The position numbers were made by a program, and so were the translations under genes. Below are positions 45,450 through 55,992 of a stretch of 64,000 nucleotides of DNA, piece after piece. The notes below the pieces were generated by a model. The model saw only the letters and a list, made by a program, of their open reading frames with translations, was not told the DNA's origin and did no database searches. The DNA comes from Zygnema cylindricum (taxonomy: Eukaryota; Streptophyta; Zygnematophyceae; Zygnematales; Zygnemataceae). Positions within the stretch are counted from its first letter, which is position 1. Each line of letters opens with the position of its first letter. The stretch covers positions 34,077 through 98,076 of the forward strand of contig JBBHKE010000900.1 of NCBI GenBank assembly GCA_037447655.1, in the 5' to 3' direction.

Positions 45450-45501
<52 letters not shown>

Positions 45502-47441
45502 TAGAGAGAATAATATACTTGGTGTTTTTTCGAAATACAGCTGGATCTGCAAACCAGTAATAGTGTAGATTTTTAGGTTGTAATTTACAAATATTAAAGG
45601 GTTTTCCAGAGCCTGCTGTATTATGTGTGATATTATGATTTTTCTTTATTCTAAAACAATTATGTACAAATAAGGTTGAAAAGAAGGCAAAAATTGCAGT
45701 AAACTGTATACTGGCACTTGGAAAATTAACAATAGTAAGAAAAATGGTTGCAGATTGTTGAGTTTAATTTACAGATAAACATAGTATATTTCCGCGTTTT
45801 ATATATTTTTTAAAAAGAGCCGACATTTTTTCTGGCTTTAACCTCCAGAATGTCTGAAAAGATTATGTCTCCTCAAGAGTCAAAAAGTTTTTCTCATTCC
45901 CTCTTTTCCCGAGGAAAGGAAAAGTACACAAGAAGAAGTTCCAATACCTGGGAAAAAAAAAGAAAATCGGCAAAAAAGCAGAAAAAAAAGGGGAATAAAG
46001 GAGAATCCCGGGAAAAATTACCCAAAAAAAAGGAAGAAATCTCACCAAAAGGGCCTGCATGAAACCATGGCTGTCCACAATTCCGGTCGATTCCGAAAAC
46101 AGCGCTCCCTCACACACTATATTAGGTTCCATTTCAAAAACCTCATTTTTGCTCACAGATCGCAAATCATGGACTCCGTTTTCGTGCCCTCGGGCCTGAA
46201 TAAATTCGTGTTCGTCAAAGAAAAAAAGTAAAACACAGAGAAAGCAAAAGCAAAAGAAAAACAAGATAAAACGAGCCAGATTAGAGTTTCCACCATGGAT
46301 TCGGGTTTTTCACGGCAAAGTTTTCTAAAAAACCTTGGTCTGATTTTTTTTATGACGTGAAAAATGGAAAAAAAAAACGTTACAAAGAACTGTAACAGAG
46401 AAATTTGAGAAACTTGAGAAGGGAAAGAAAAAGTGAAAAAGAAAGGTCCCATCATCATCTAGTTCCCCTAAAGACATAGTAAAAGAAACTTTTTTAAAAG
46501 GAGAAAACCCAAAAACCCAAAGAATTGAGAGATACCAAAATAGTGTCGAGTGTTTTTAGTTCGTTTGAAGATGTAGCCACGATAAGTTTTCCCAATTTTT
46601 TGTAAGAAACTCCAAATTCATCACAAAAGTGGTACAAATCTCTCCTTCCCTCCACACAAAGCTTTGCCTGCAGACAAAAACAAAAAATAATGCAAAATTT
46701 GAACAATTTGTCAAAAAAATCGAGCAATTCAATCAAAAAATCATCAATTTTTTTCATACTTGATTATTTTCAATCAAGGTTATATGCTTTAATAACTCAA
46801 TGTTATACACTTTTTCGTCATATTTGATTATTTTCCTGAATGGAAAATATTCAGATCACTTTTTAGTTGACAAAAAACAAAACTCAAACTTAAAAAAATA
46901 GGCACAAAAAAACCTTTCCAGCAACACAAACAAAAAGCGGGAATTAAAAAAGAAGACAACTTATAAGAGAAAAAGGAAAAGAATACACAAAAACAGAGCA
47001 GCAAGATGGAAACTCTTAATCAAAAGAAAACAAAAAGAGAGGAGAAAACACACCATAAAAAAAAAACAAAAACAAAAACCAAAACCAAAACCAAAAAACA
47101 ATCCAAAACCAACCCAAATACCAGCCCAAAGAAACAGTCCAAAAAAACAACCCAAAAACAATCCAAAAACTCAATCCAAAAAAAACCACCCCAAAAAAAC
47201 AACTCAAAAAACACACCAAAAACCTCAAAAGCTCCTCTTGACTCGCCTTGAGGCTCCCGGGCCTGTAGTACATTCCTCCGTGCACCACCTCGCTGTTCCT
47301 GGCGCTGGTCTCCGTACCGACGGCAGATGCCGCCTCCACCAGCACCACCTCGCGGCCCGCACGTGCGAGCTGCCGAGCCACCGCCAAACCGACCACTCCG
47401 GCGCCAATCACAACGCACTCCACCGCCTCCACAGCCGCCAT
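43501..47441 (-). CDS. L2HGDH: L-2-hydroxyglutarate dehydrogenase, FAD-dependent
   Basis: Six exons are predicted: 47441-47247, 46667-46536, 46195-46046, 45333-44810, 44420-44261 and 43617-43501. They join in frame to 425 residues, a normal length. The enzyme oxidises L-2-hydroxyglutarate, a side product of central metabolism, to 2-oxoglutarate; in plants it is mitochondrial. The N-terminus has the FAD Rossmann motif [20 protein letters not shown], then [11 protein letters not shown] and [11 protein letters not shown]; later blocks are [46 protein letters not shown] and [19 protein letters not shown], in family order. Intron 1 needs a GC donor (AAG/GCGAGT); the other introns are GT-AG. A TAA lies in frame 30 bp upstream of the ATG, and there is no evident transit peptide, so an unseen upstream exon or non-mitochondrial location must be considered. 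Exon 4 carries a Ser/Gln-rich insertion of about 40 residues. Confidence 0.93.
43640..44170 (-). repeat. Tandem duplications in L2HGDH intron 5, with relic exon 6
   Basis: About five imperfect units of roughly 80 bp, each with ATAAGCATAAACATATGGAG and AATACGACA-like words. At about 43722-43800 (minus) lies a decayed copy of the start of exon 6, [18 protein letters not shown], followed by a stop. It sits directly upstream of the true exon 6. Confidence 0.82.
45416..45500. repeat. (GA)n microsatellite in L2HGDH intron 3
   Basis: Pure GA/GAGT repeats on the plus strand, so CT on the gene's sense strand, about 90 bp upstream of the exon 4 acceptor. Confidence 0.9.
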
Positions 47442-48301
47442 GTGGCTCCGCTTTTGAAACTCTTTTTTGTTTTAGTTTTGAAATTTGGTTTGCTATTCCG
47501 TTTTGTTTTGACAGTTTCTTCTTTTCCTGAATGTTGAAAGCAATTTTTTTTTCTTATCTTTCAAGTTTCATTCCTTTTTGAAAGCTGTTTTTTTGTTTTT
47601 TTTTTCTTTTTAAAAGTTTCTGCTTCTTCTTTTGAAAGTTTTTTATTGTTTTTTGAAAGATGGTTTCGCTTTGAAAGTTTTTCTTTCTTGAATTTTTTTT
47701 TTTTTTTTTTTTTTTTGGAAGGTCTGTGGAACTCCTGATGGAAAATTCTTGATAAAATTCCCGCAAAGGTAACGATTCTAGAGTTATAACGATACAAAAC
47801 GTTTTATTTAAACTCTATATTTGTTTCTTTATTATTCCATAGCTGTGTATGTATAGACACTGAAGCGACCTGAATCTCCCTGTTCCTTCCTCTCCCTCTT
47901 CCTCGCCCTTTCTCTCTCCCTCTCCCACTTTCGGTGCTTTGTCACGACTAGGACGCGAGAGACGAGGGAAGAAGATCAGCCATAGCTTATTTTCGGGGAC
48001 AGAGGATGAGGGCGAAGAGGGAAACGGAGGAGGAGAGGGAGAGACGGACTTGCGAGAGAATGAATATGAGTGGGAGAGAGAAAGAGAGAGGGAGTGGAAG
48101 AGGGAGGGAGACGTACGCGTGAGGGTGGACGAGGGGAGGAAGAGGCCCAAGAGGGAGAGAGAGAGAGAGGAGACGAAGAATTGGAGAAAAATTCGAGTGG
48201 AATTTCTGAACGTGGAGTATTTTGATTCGCGGAGGAGAGAGTAGAACGGAGAGAGAGAAAGAGGGAGGGAGAGAGGGAGATGGTAAGAAATTTCATCAAT
48301 C
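47442..48301. promoter_or_regulatory. Divergent intergenic region between L2HGDH and EamA genes
   Basis: The 860 bp between two opposite ATGs must contain both promoters and leaders. It has T-runs with GAAAG words (47540-47720) near L2HGDH and a long GAGAGGGAGA purine region (47960-48290) next to the transporter start, likely its 5' leader. The large frames on both strands there follow from composition. I cannot place a TATA box with confidence. Confidence 0.5.
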
Positions 48302-51300
48302 ATGGCTGTCTGTTGCCTCCCGCGGCTCCACGTGGCAGCTGGAAGCGACAGGTGGCAGCACTGGAATACTGCTAGCTTGCAACAAGGAAGAAGAGACAAC
48401 CGTGTACGAAATGTCGGTTGGAGCCGGACAAAAAGTGATACGTGGCAACAGATAAGGGGTGAAGACACGTGCCGGCCCGTGAGAAGCTACACGTGGAAGC
48501 TGAATGAAGACACGTGGCAGCAGGGAAGTAGTGACACGCGGATGCGCTGGAAAAATAATGATGGCAAAAAAAGGAGTGTGGAATGTTTGTTCAGAAATCG
48601 TACGGAGGAGAGAAAAGTAGCCAGAAACTGTGGCACGAATATCGATTATTCGGTAGGATTTTGTGACATGAGAAGGGATTTTTTTTTGAGAGAAAAAGTG
48701 ATTTGTTGCAGGAAACCTGTGTTGAACTCGAATTGTTTGAATAATTCAAATAATTTGAATTATTTGGTTGGTTGTAGGATACAAAAGGGGCGTGTGGAAG
48801 CAGGAAATGGTGAACAGATAGGTAAAGAAGCAGACGAGACACAGAACAATTTTAGCAAGCTCGAAGAAAGGGAAAAAAAGGGCCAGAATGGTAAGGTTTT
48901 TGATCCAAACAACGGTGAAATCCTTAAAAAAATTATAAACAATGGTCAAAATCGAGGGTTTCGTCCTTCCAAATTTGGCGAAAAAGAAGGAGACCAAGCA
49001 GGTGGGAAGTATAATGCTTCGGAAGAAGAACCTATAACCACGATTGAGATTTTTGAAAAGGAATTTGACAAAAAAGAAGATAAGGAAATCAAAATCGAAG
49101 AAAAGAAGGATGCTGGAATAATTGGAGTTCCCTTGGGAAGGGCTTTACTTCTCGGAGTGACCATTTTATGGGGAGTTTATGGAGTGACTTTGAGGTATAT
49201 TTATTCCCAACCAGGACCTCCTCTACCAAGTGTACTCACATTTGTCCGGAAAGGTGATAATCCCCTCTCCTTTTTTTTCGCTTTCCTTTTTTCTCCCTCT
49301 ATTTCTTTTTTTCTCTCTCCCTCTCTTTCTATTTTTCTCTAGCCCTCCTCTTCTTTGACTGCTCTGTCTCCCTCCCACCCATTTGCACAAAATTTGTGCT
49401 CTTGAGCTTGTTAAGAAGTGCATCAAAAAACTCATAAGAAGTATCTTTCTAGGCAGCCATACTTCTACTTAACACATTTTACCTTCATGATTTTTTTACC
49501 TTTATGCTAACACAATTTAGATCATTTTACCTCCAATATTATTTTACTTTTATGATTACATGGTTGAATTATTGCACTACAGTTAAGATTCTCGTTAACG
49601 GTTTGTTTATTTTGTTCTTGTTTTTTTGCACAAATTCGCAGTTCTCTCTGTGTCTTTTTTTATCGTCCTTTTGCCGTTCGAAGAACGCGCTGTTGGTGCA
49701 ATTTCAAATAAAAACGAATCTGCGAATTCAGAAAAGCCGATAGAAAATTCAGGAGATTTACCGAAAATTTGGTGGGATTGGCTTCTGGATCCGAAAATAT
49801 GGCGAGCTGGAGCCGAGCTCGGAATTTGGTCATTTATTGGGGCTTCTTTACAGGTGGAACTTCCCTTCTTCTGGCGGAATAGAGGAGAGGGAGAGGGACA
49901 GGGAAAGGGAGAGGAAGAGGGAGAGGGACAGGGAGACAGTGAGGGAGGGGCAGAGGGGGAGGGGGAGGGGGAGGAAAAGGGAGAGGGAGAGGAGTCTAAA
50001 CATTTTTGGATAAATCGTCTTTGTGATGACTAACGTGTTTCTTGTGAGTTGACATGTTTTTGCAGTGTTATTTTCAAATTCCATTTCTTTTTCCTTCCCT
50101 TGTCCCTCTTCTGCAAGCCTGAAAAAAAAAAAAATGTGATTCTACTTTTTTGTTCAATTTAGTTGTGATTCCCTTTTTTAAACTATTCACATGTGATTCA
50201 AGTTTTTTATTCGATTTCTCGTCAGACGTCCGGCTTGGAGTACACGACGGCCACTCGAGCCGGTTTTGAAGTTCAAATCACAAACATTTTGGTTCCAATG
50301 TTGGCGTTTTTTTTCGGCGAAGAAGTCACTTTTTCCACTTGGGCGGCCGCCCTTTTGGCTCTCGGAGGGATTGTCCTTTTGGGGATTTCGGCCAATGGCG
50401 AGACAGTCGCTGAGCTGGCGACTGCTGACCTGCCGACGAGTCCTGACATGTGTACGTGAGTGATGTCAGCGAGAGAGTCCATGTGCCACCTGTCTTACTG
50501 GATATGGATGTCTCCCTCCCTCCTCCCCCGCCTTCTTTTTTAGATGGTTGTTTTGAGGAGGTTTTTGGAGTTTTGACGTATGTCTTTCAAATGTGGACAA
50601 TGCAACAAGAAATCCATGTCTAGCTTGTCCTAGAGATGTCCTTTTTTTTGTTTAGTTTTTATTTATTCATTTGTTTTAATTTTATATTTACTATTTTCAC
50701 ACATATTTTGCCCCGGGGCGTTCCACTTACCAACATTGCATTCTTTGTGGTTTTTTCCTTCCATCGCAAGAAATATCAACTGTTGTCGTTTTAACTCCTT
50801 TCATTTTTGTTTCTTCTTTTTCCGTTTACTTCCCATGGCTGCGCACGTGTCTTTTTTCTCCTTTTCTTCTCCCTCTCTCCCTCTCTCTCTTCTCATTTTT
50901 CTCATTTTTCTCTTTTCCTTTTTTTTCACTTCCTCTTTCTTTTCTTTTTTCTCTTCCTTCTCTTTTCTCCCATTTTTCTTCCTTTTCCTCTCTACTTTCC
51001 TTCTTCTTCTTCTCCTTTCTTTTCAGAGACTTTTTTTGTCCCCCGGAAGGCGTATTTTTGGGCGATTTAGGCGTTTTATCGGCGGCGTTTTTTTTCGCGC
51101 TGACAACTGTCAGACTGGGAGTGTTCGCGAGGGAGGTGCCAGCTGTCCGACTGACAGCTGTCAACATGACGGTGGCGCTCCTGCTGTCGGGGGGCTGGAT
51201 GGGAACGGACTTGTGGGGGATGGCCGGGAGAGGTGAGAGGGAAGGAGAGGGAGAGGGAGGGAGGGAGGGAGAGCAAGGAATAGGGAGAAAAGGAGAGGTA

Positions 51301-52925
51301 GGGTCCTGCTCGTCGGAGAGTGGATGGGAGCGGACTTGTAGGGGATGGCTGGGAGAGGAGAGGGAGAGAGGGAGTGGGAAGGAGGGAGGGAGGGAGAGAG
51401 TGGGAAAGGGAGAGGAGTGGTAGTACTCCTGCTCTCTGGAAGATGGATGGGAGAGAACTTGAGTGAGAGGAGAAAGGGAGAGAGGGGGAGCGGGAAGGAG
51501 GGAGAGAGGGAAGGAGAGGTAGGAAAATAGATAAACAGAATGAATTTTTGTGTGTGTTGTGTTGTGTTTTGTTCTGTTTTGTTGTGTTTTTGTGAGTTAT
51601 TTAATATCTTCGTTGTTTTCGAAAACTGAGTTGTAGATTACAGATGAAATAATCAAGTTTCCTCCGGGTATCCCATCTCCTATTTTTTTTTCAAGGACTT
51701 GTCCTTTTTATTTTAGATTTGAGGACAATTTCAAAGTCTTTTCTCTCAAATGTTCCACATTTCTGTATTTATTTATGCGTTATTTTTTTGATAGAGTTGA
51801 TGTACTTTTTGCCGTTGGAGCCCCTTTGATTTTAATATTATTCATCGCGGTATTACTTTTCCATCGGCCACTTATAAACAAACCAGAGAAAAGTACGAAC
51901 GGAGAAAAGAACGAAAGAGTTCTTGAAAAATCCAAAAGAAAACCCAAAGGGGGGGGGAGAGTTGGAGAGGTGGAGGGAGAGGGTGAGCGAGGGAGGGCTG
52001 GTTGGCGGGGGGAGGGATAGGGAAAGGAATGTAATCCATTAGACTGTTTCTTTATACTGACTTTTCAATAAAGTATGTTAGGCCACGTGGCTCATTATGG
52101 AGCGCTTTACTAAATAGTTTTACCAACTCTTAATTATGATTTTGAGTCAGAAAAGTACGCATTTGAATTAGAGTTATGAGCTTGAATAGCAATGAAAGGC
52201 GTAGTCGGTTTCTTTTTTGTCCTTGTATTCATGAATTTATGGTTTACATGGTTATTTCTTTATGGTCTTCATGAAAGTTAATTTATGGTTGTCTTGAATC
52301 TAATGGTCGTCCTTTTTGGCTTCTAGCAGGAGAAGCCCTTTCCACAGTCTGGGAGAGTTAGAATTAAACTTGCTATATTTGGGTTTTGTTTTTTCCTTCT
52401 TTTTTCTGGTTTCTTGCAGGTGAGCCCCTCTCCACAGCCTGGGAAAGTTGGACAAATGGCAGCGTCCTATTGGTCGTGGCCTTTTCGGCCATCGGATGTG
52501 GAGCTGTCGCGGCATTGGTCCAAACTTTCGGACAAAGTGTGGTCCCTACTGCCGAGGCACAGGTAGGGTTTTTAGGGTTTCTTTCTGTAGCTTCTGGTTT
52601 TTTGGGGGTTTGCATGTTGTTGTTGTTTTTTTACGTTTGCATCGTGTTAAGGTGGGGAAAAGGATGACATATTATACATTTTTAGGCCGGATAACACGGT
52701 TTACATTTCTGAACGCAAATAGTGTATTCTTTTTTTCTGTTTTTTTTCTATGTATTTATTTATTTGGCACAGGTTTTATATTCGTTGACCCCCGTTTGGT
52801 CCGCATTATTTGCGGCCACTTTACTCGACGAAAGAATTTCTCCTTTGGGATATCTTGGAGGAGGAATTGTTTTATTAGCCACTCTTCTGACCACGAGAAA
52901 AGTGTCAAAAGAGAACAAAGGTTGA
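48302..52925 (+). CDS. EamA/DMT-type membrane transporter, probably plastid-targeted
   Basis: Seven exons are predicted: 48302-49253, 49642-49853, 50226-50455, 51027-51232, 51797-51892, 52420-52562 and 52773-52925. All have GT-AG borders and the phases sum to an open 663-codon frame. A TAA precedes the ATG in frame. Residues 1-275 or so are polar and low complexity (Lys/Glu/Asn-rich); the rest is a ten-helix drug/metabolite transporter fold with two EamA halves. The first half has ALLLGVTILWGVYGVTLRYI, FIVLLPFEE, TTATRAGFEVQITNILVPML and AALLALGGIVLLG. The second has DLGVLSAAFFFALTTVRLG, VQTFGQSVVPTAEAQ, LYSLTPVWSALFA and LGGGIVLLATLL. The halves resemble plant plastid and cyanobacterial EamA proteins; substrate unknown. 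Exon 5 borders are the least certain. The long N-terminus could be a transit region or partly 5' UTR. Confidence 0.85.
48324..48545 (+). promoter_or_regulatory. Cluster of CACGTGGC (G-box/ABRE-like) words
   Basis: Seven related words in 220 bp: CCACGTGGCAGC, GACAGGTGGCAGC, GATACGTGGCAAC, GACACGTGCCGG, TACACGTGGAAGC, GACACGTGGCAGC and GACACGCGGATGC. They lie inside predicted exon 1 of the transporter, just after its ATG. ACGTGGC is the core of bZIP-bound ABRE/G-box sites in plants. They may equally be a decayed short tandem repeat. Confidence 0.45.
49872..50000 (+). repeat. Polypurine tract at start of intron 2 (EamA gene)
   Basis: GAGGAGAGGGAGAGGG-type sequence begins about 20 bp after the donor. 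Confidence 0.85.
50850..51026 (+). repeat. Polypyrimidine tract at end of intron 3 (EamA gene)
   Basis: Roughly 175 bp of TCTCCCTCTC and CTTTTTTC sequence run directly into the TTTTCAG acceptor, far longer than a normal branch-site tract. Confidence 0.85.
51233..51530 (+). repeat. Polypurine tract at start of intron 4 (EamA gene)
   Basis: Starts at the donor (AGAG/GTGAGAGGG) and includes two or three imperfect duplications of about 90-100 bp. Each repeats part of exon 4 (GGATGGGAGCGGACTTG at 51320 and GGATGGGAGAGAACTTG at 51441), so exon end and intron start have been duplicated together. Confidence 0.8.
52320..52365 (+). pseudogene. Decoy copy of exon 6 start (EamA gene)
   Basis: TTGGCTTCTAGCAG followed by GAGAAGCCCTTTCCACAGTC repeats the acceptor and first 30 bp of real exon 6 (52405-52450). 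It reads GEALSTVWES and then a stop. It lies about 95 bp upstream of the functional acceptor with a good AG of its own. Confidence 0.8.
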
Positions 52926-54753
52926 TATTCGAAAATTAAGGATTGTTGTAAGGAAGATAAATTGTATAGTGCGTGTTGGACAGTTTTGCCTTAGAAAATC
53001 TGGATGTTTTTTACCGATAAATCTGCCGGGACTTATCTCTAAGTTGTGATGTGAATATCGTAAGATATGTGGATTACCACAAGTTATGTATATCGATGTA
53101 ATAATATACAATATGTTGATTTGTTGAGTCGTCGAATTTGCGGTGAGGGTGTGTTTTTGTTAAACTCTTTTTGTGGAGACAATTCGAGCTCCAAAACCAA
53201 TTTTTGTATTTTATCATTTGAAAGCTACGGAAGAATCTATGATATTTTATAACTGTACTTGCACAGGAGGTTTTTTCTCTTTTCCTTTTTGTTGCTTCTT
53301 TTTATGTCTTGCGTTAAATTGATGGTTGCATGGTCACGAGAATTGGGTATACGTTTTGTTCCGTGAAATGTTTATGGTTGAGGATGAAACCTGTATTTTT
53401 TTTTGTTTTTTTGTTTGTTATTTTTGACACAAGAATTTGGTCCAGACCAAACCTAGGAGCTCAAAAAAATGACCGTGAATGCCATAAGTAATCTGAACAT
53501 CATGTTATGAACCATTGAAGAAACAATGTGGATCCAAACAATTAATTATGACTTAAGATGGAACGCATCAAGGATTTCCCTCCAGTCCACAAGCTAAGTA
53601 CACACCGAATATGTCCCCATATTTGCGTGTAATGTTTTCCACATTTTAGAATCAAATTTCATACATATTTGGAAGTGAACAACAAAAAGCAACTAATAAC
53701 ACAACTATCTTTCCTATAGTTGTGCTGCAAATAACTGCATGTACTTCCCAACAGTCGTACAGCAACATTATTTCAGCTTTCCATTTGGTCCAAGTGGGTT
53801 GTGTCTGCACCTTTAGTGTGCTAGTAGAGCCATAGAAATATTGGAATTTTCGGATTTAGCTTGAAGGTTGTGGCTGATCCTTTAAGATTATCAACATATT
53901 TTATGATCTTTGATTGAAATAGTTTGCTCGTATTTAATCAGATATTGTGTTGAGAACATAACACTAGTACGTAGCACGTCATCATACGTACGACCGAAGC
54001 TTTGCAAGTGAAAAGAAGGGAGGGTTTCCACCATTGGTGAAAGCAAAGTGGTGCACGGAGTAGCACACTCTCAGACACACGTCAGACCTGCTCCTCTGCT
54101 TTTTTGTGTGACACTACACCGGTTTGCACCCGGTTTGAGCGAAGGTAAACTACCCGTAGTGGAGCAGCAGAATTAAGTCTAGGTGAAAGCTTTCTCAGAA
54201 AACGACAACGCAAAAAGCTAAAAACGGACGGTTGAATTAATGAGTTGTTGTCGAACAATAATCATCTTCACTAACACACGTGAGATGGCAAACTATCTGA
54301 GTACGCAGGAGTGGATTAGAAGGCAGAAACAATGGCAGTATAATGAAACACGAGGTCAAACTAAAAAAAACTACTGTTGTGAACACCACAAAGGACAAAG
54401 CCAACACCATCCATTGAAAGCAAACGAAACGCCGTGAGTCACAGCGGCACTCATACACTCAGGCATACTTTGACACGGCTCATGCCTTCGCGATAAGAGA
54501 GATAAACAGTATAGGACTCTAGGGATGTCGAGATTAGAAGATAAACGAAATGTGGTCTTCACGGGGCTTAAAGCCTTGGCGCCTTTTCCTCCTGAAGAGT
54601 AGAGCTTCCAGAGGGAATCGATTGTGGTGCGAATCTGCGAAAATTCGCGGTATTGACTTCTCTAATATGCGAGGCTGCCAGATGGCGAATCTAAAACATG
54701 CCACGTGTTGATTTCCAGCGCAGAGAAAAAAGATCCGGCATTTACTTCAGGTT
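52926..54753. other. Intergenic, no gene seen
   Basis: A/T-rich 3' flank of the transporter and then low-signal sequence. Frames at 54240-54437 and its antisense have no domain. Confidence 0.55.
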
Positions 54754-54825
54754 TGAACCTGACGTGAATCGAACACGCAACCTTCTGATCTGGAGTCAGA
54801 CGCGCTACCATTGCGCCACAGATCC
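54754..54825 (-). tRNA. tRNA-Trp (CCA)
   Basis: On the minus strand from 54825: acceptor stem GGATCTG pairs with CAGGTTC (one G-T, one T-G), D arm GCGC-AATGGTA-GCGC, anticodon stem TCTGA/TCAGA with loop CTCCAGA giving anticodon CCA, T arm GCGTG-TTCGATT-CACGT, discriminator A. 72 nt, no intron, no encoded CCA tail. It looks like a standard plant nuclear tRNA-Trp with good A and B boxes (TGGCGCAATGG, GTTCGATTC). Confidence 0.96.
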
Positions 54826-55992
54826 GGATGGAGATACATTGATTTAATTTATTTAAATATAATATACGATCCAAATAACTACACCACTTTTTCTACATCT
54901 ACTTCCGTAGTCATCATTTAACTTGTAACGTGAATTCCCTCCGCCACGTGCCTTATGTTGTCCTTATGTCGCCAGACGAATGGGTCCAGTGAGGCGGTGC
55001 GGCTGTGTGCTGCTGCACGAGGGAGTTGCTCACTAGAGGCGATGTGACACATGTGCATCGCAAAAAAAACGACAGGCCGCCTTCGTCTCCACCAGATACT
55101 ACATATTTTTTGACTGCTGTGAAGGCAAACTTTGTTTTAAAAAAACACAGAGTCTTTCTTTACTATCATGTAACAACGCCACAAGGGAGGAAGCAAAGGA
55201 ACAATACTGATGAGCTCCCACCGTTTTTTTGAACAAACGATATTGTTCAAACGTCAATGATAATACTATTCCATTTATAGTGACCCTTTTATATCTACAC
55301 ATTTCATCAGCCATGTCCAACAATTTGACCACATTTGCAAAAAATTGTCTTTCCGAAACATAAATCACAAATTTAAGAATCGAAAGGCAACAAATATCGC
55401 AAAGATGTCAAACATCAAAATGTTACAACTTTTCGATCATAAATGCATCCGCCACTTATTATCGTGAGAAGGACCAATATTGTACAATTGTGATTAGCGA
55501 GTCTGAGAACTAATACCCTCTCATCCTCTCCCTATTCTTCTCCTTTCCTCTCCCTCTTCTTCTCCCACTGGGGCGCTTTAATTTGTAATGACACAAACAA
55601 AAACCATAAAAATAGCTTCCCACTTGCCTGTCAAAAATAGGTTTTTGTTAAAAACGCAAAAAAAAATACTGAATATGCAATTCACAATTTGAAAAAATTG
55701 ACAATAAATGACACTTTTCAAATTTGCCCTCCCGAATTGTGGAACTCCTGACTTCTTAACGTCACTTCTCTCCCTTCTTCTCCATCCCCAAAAAAAACCT
55801 ATTCTTTTCGAGCACTGCCCTCTTTAAAACAAAGAATTATACACAACGGGGAGGGGAAAACAAAAAGAAAAATTCATAATTCTCTCCAATTATTCCTCCA
55901 CTTCCCTTTTCCCTTCCCTCTCCTCCCTTGTCCCCTTTTTATCCCAATCTCTCTCTCTCTCTCCTCCTCCTCTCCCTCTCCTTCCACTTCCA
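54826..55992. other. Intergenic, no gene seen
   Basis: A/T-rich with C/T-rich sequence after 55890 approaching the RCC1 gene's 3' end. Short frames only. Confidence 0.55.

Noticed and set aside
47006-47251. Lys/Thr-rich and Phe-rich frames in L2HGDH intron 1
   Set aside because: They arise from CCAAAAACA-type repeats within the intron.
47939-48468. Overlapping frames upstream of the EamA ATG (Arg/Glu-rich and its Ser/Leu-rich antisense)
   Set aside because: GAGA-type low complexity in the leader; no conserved motif.
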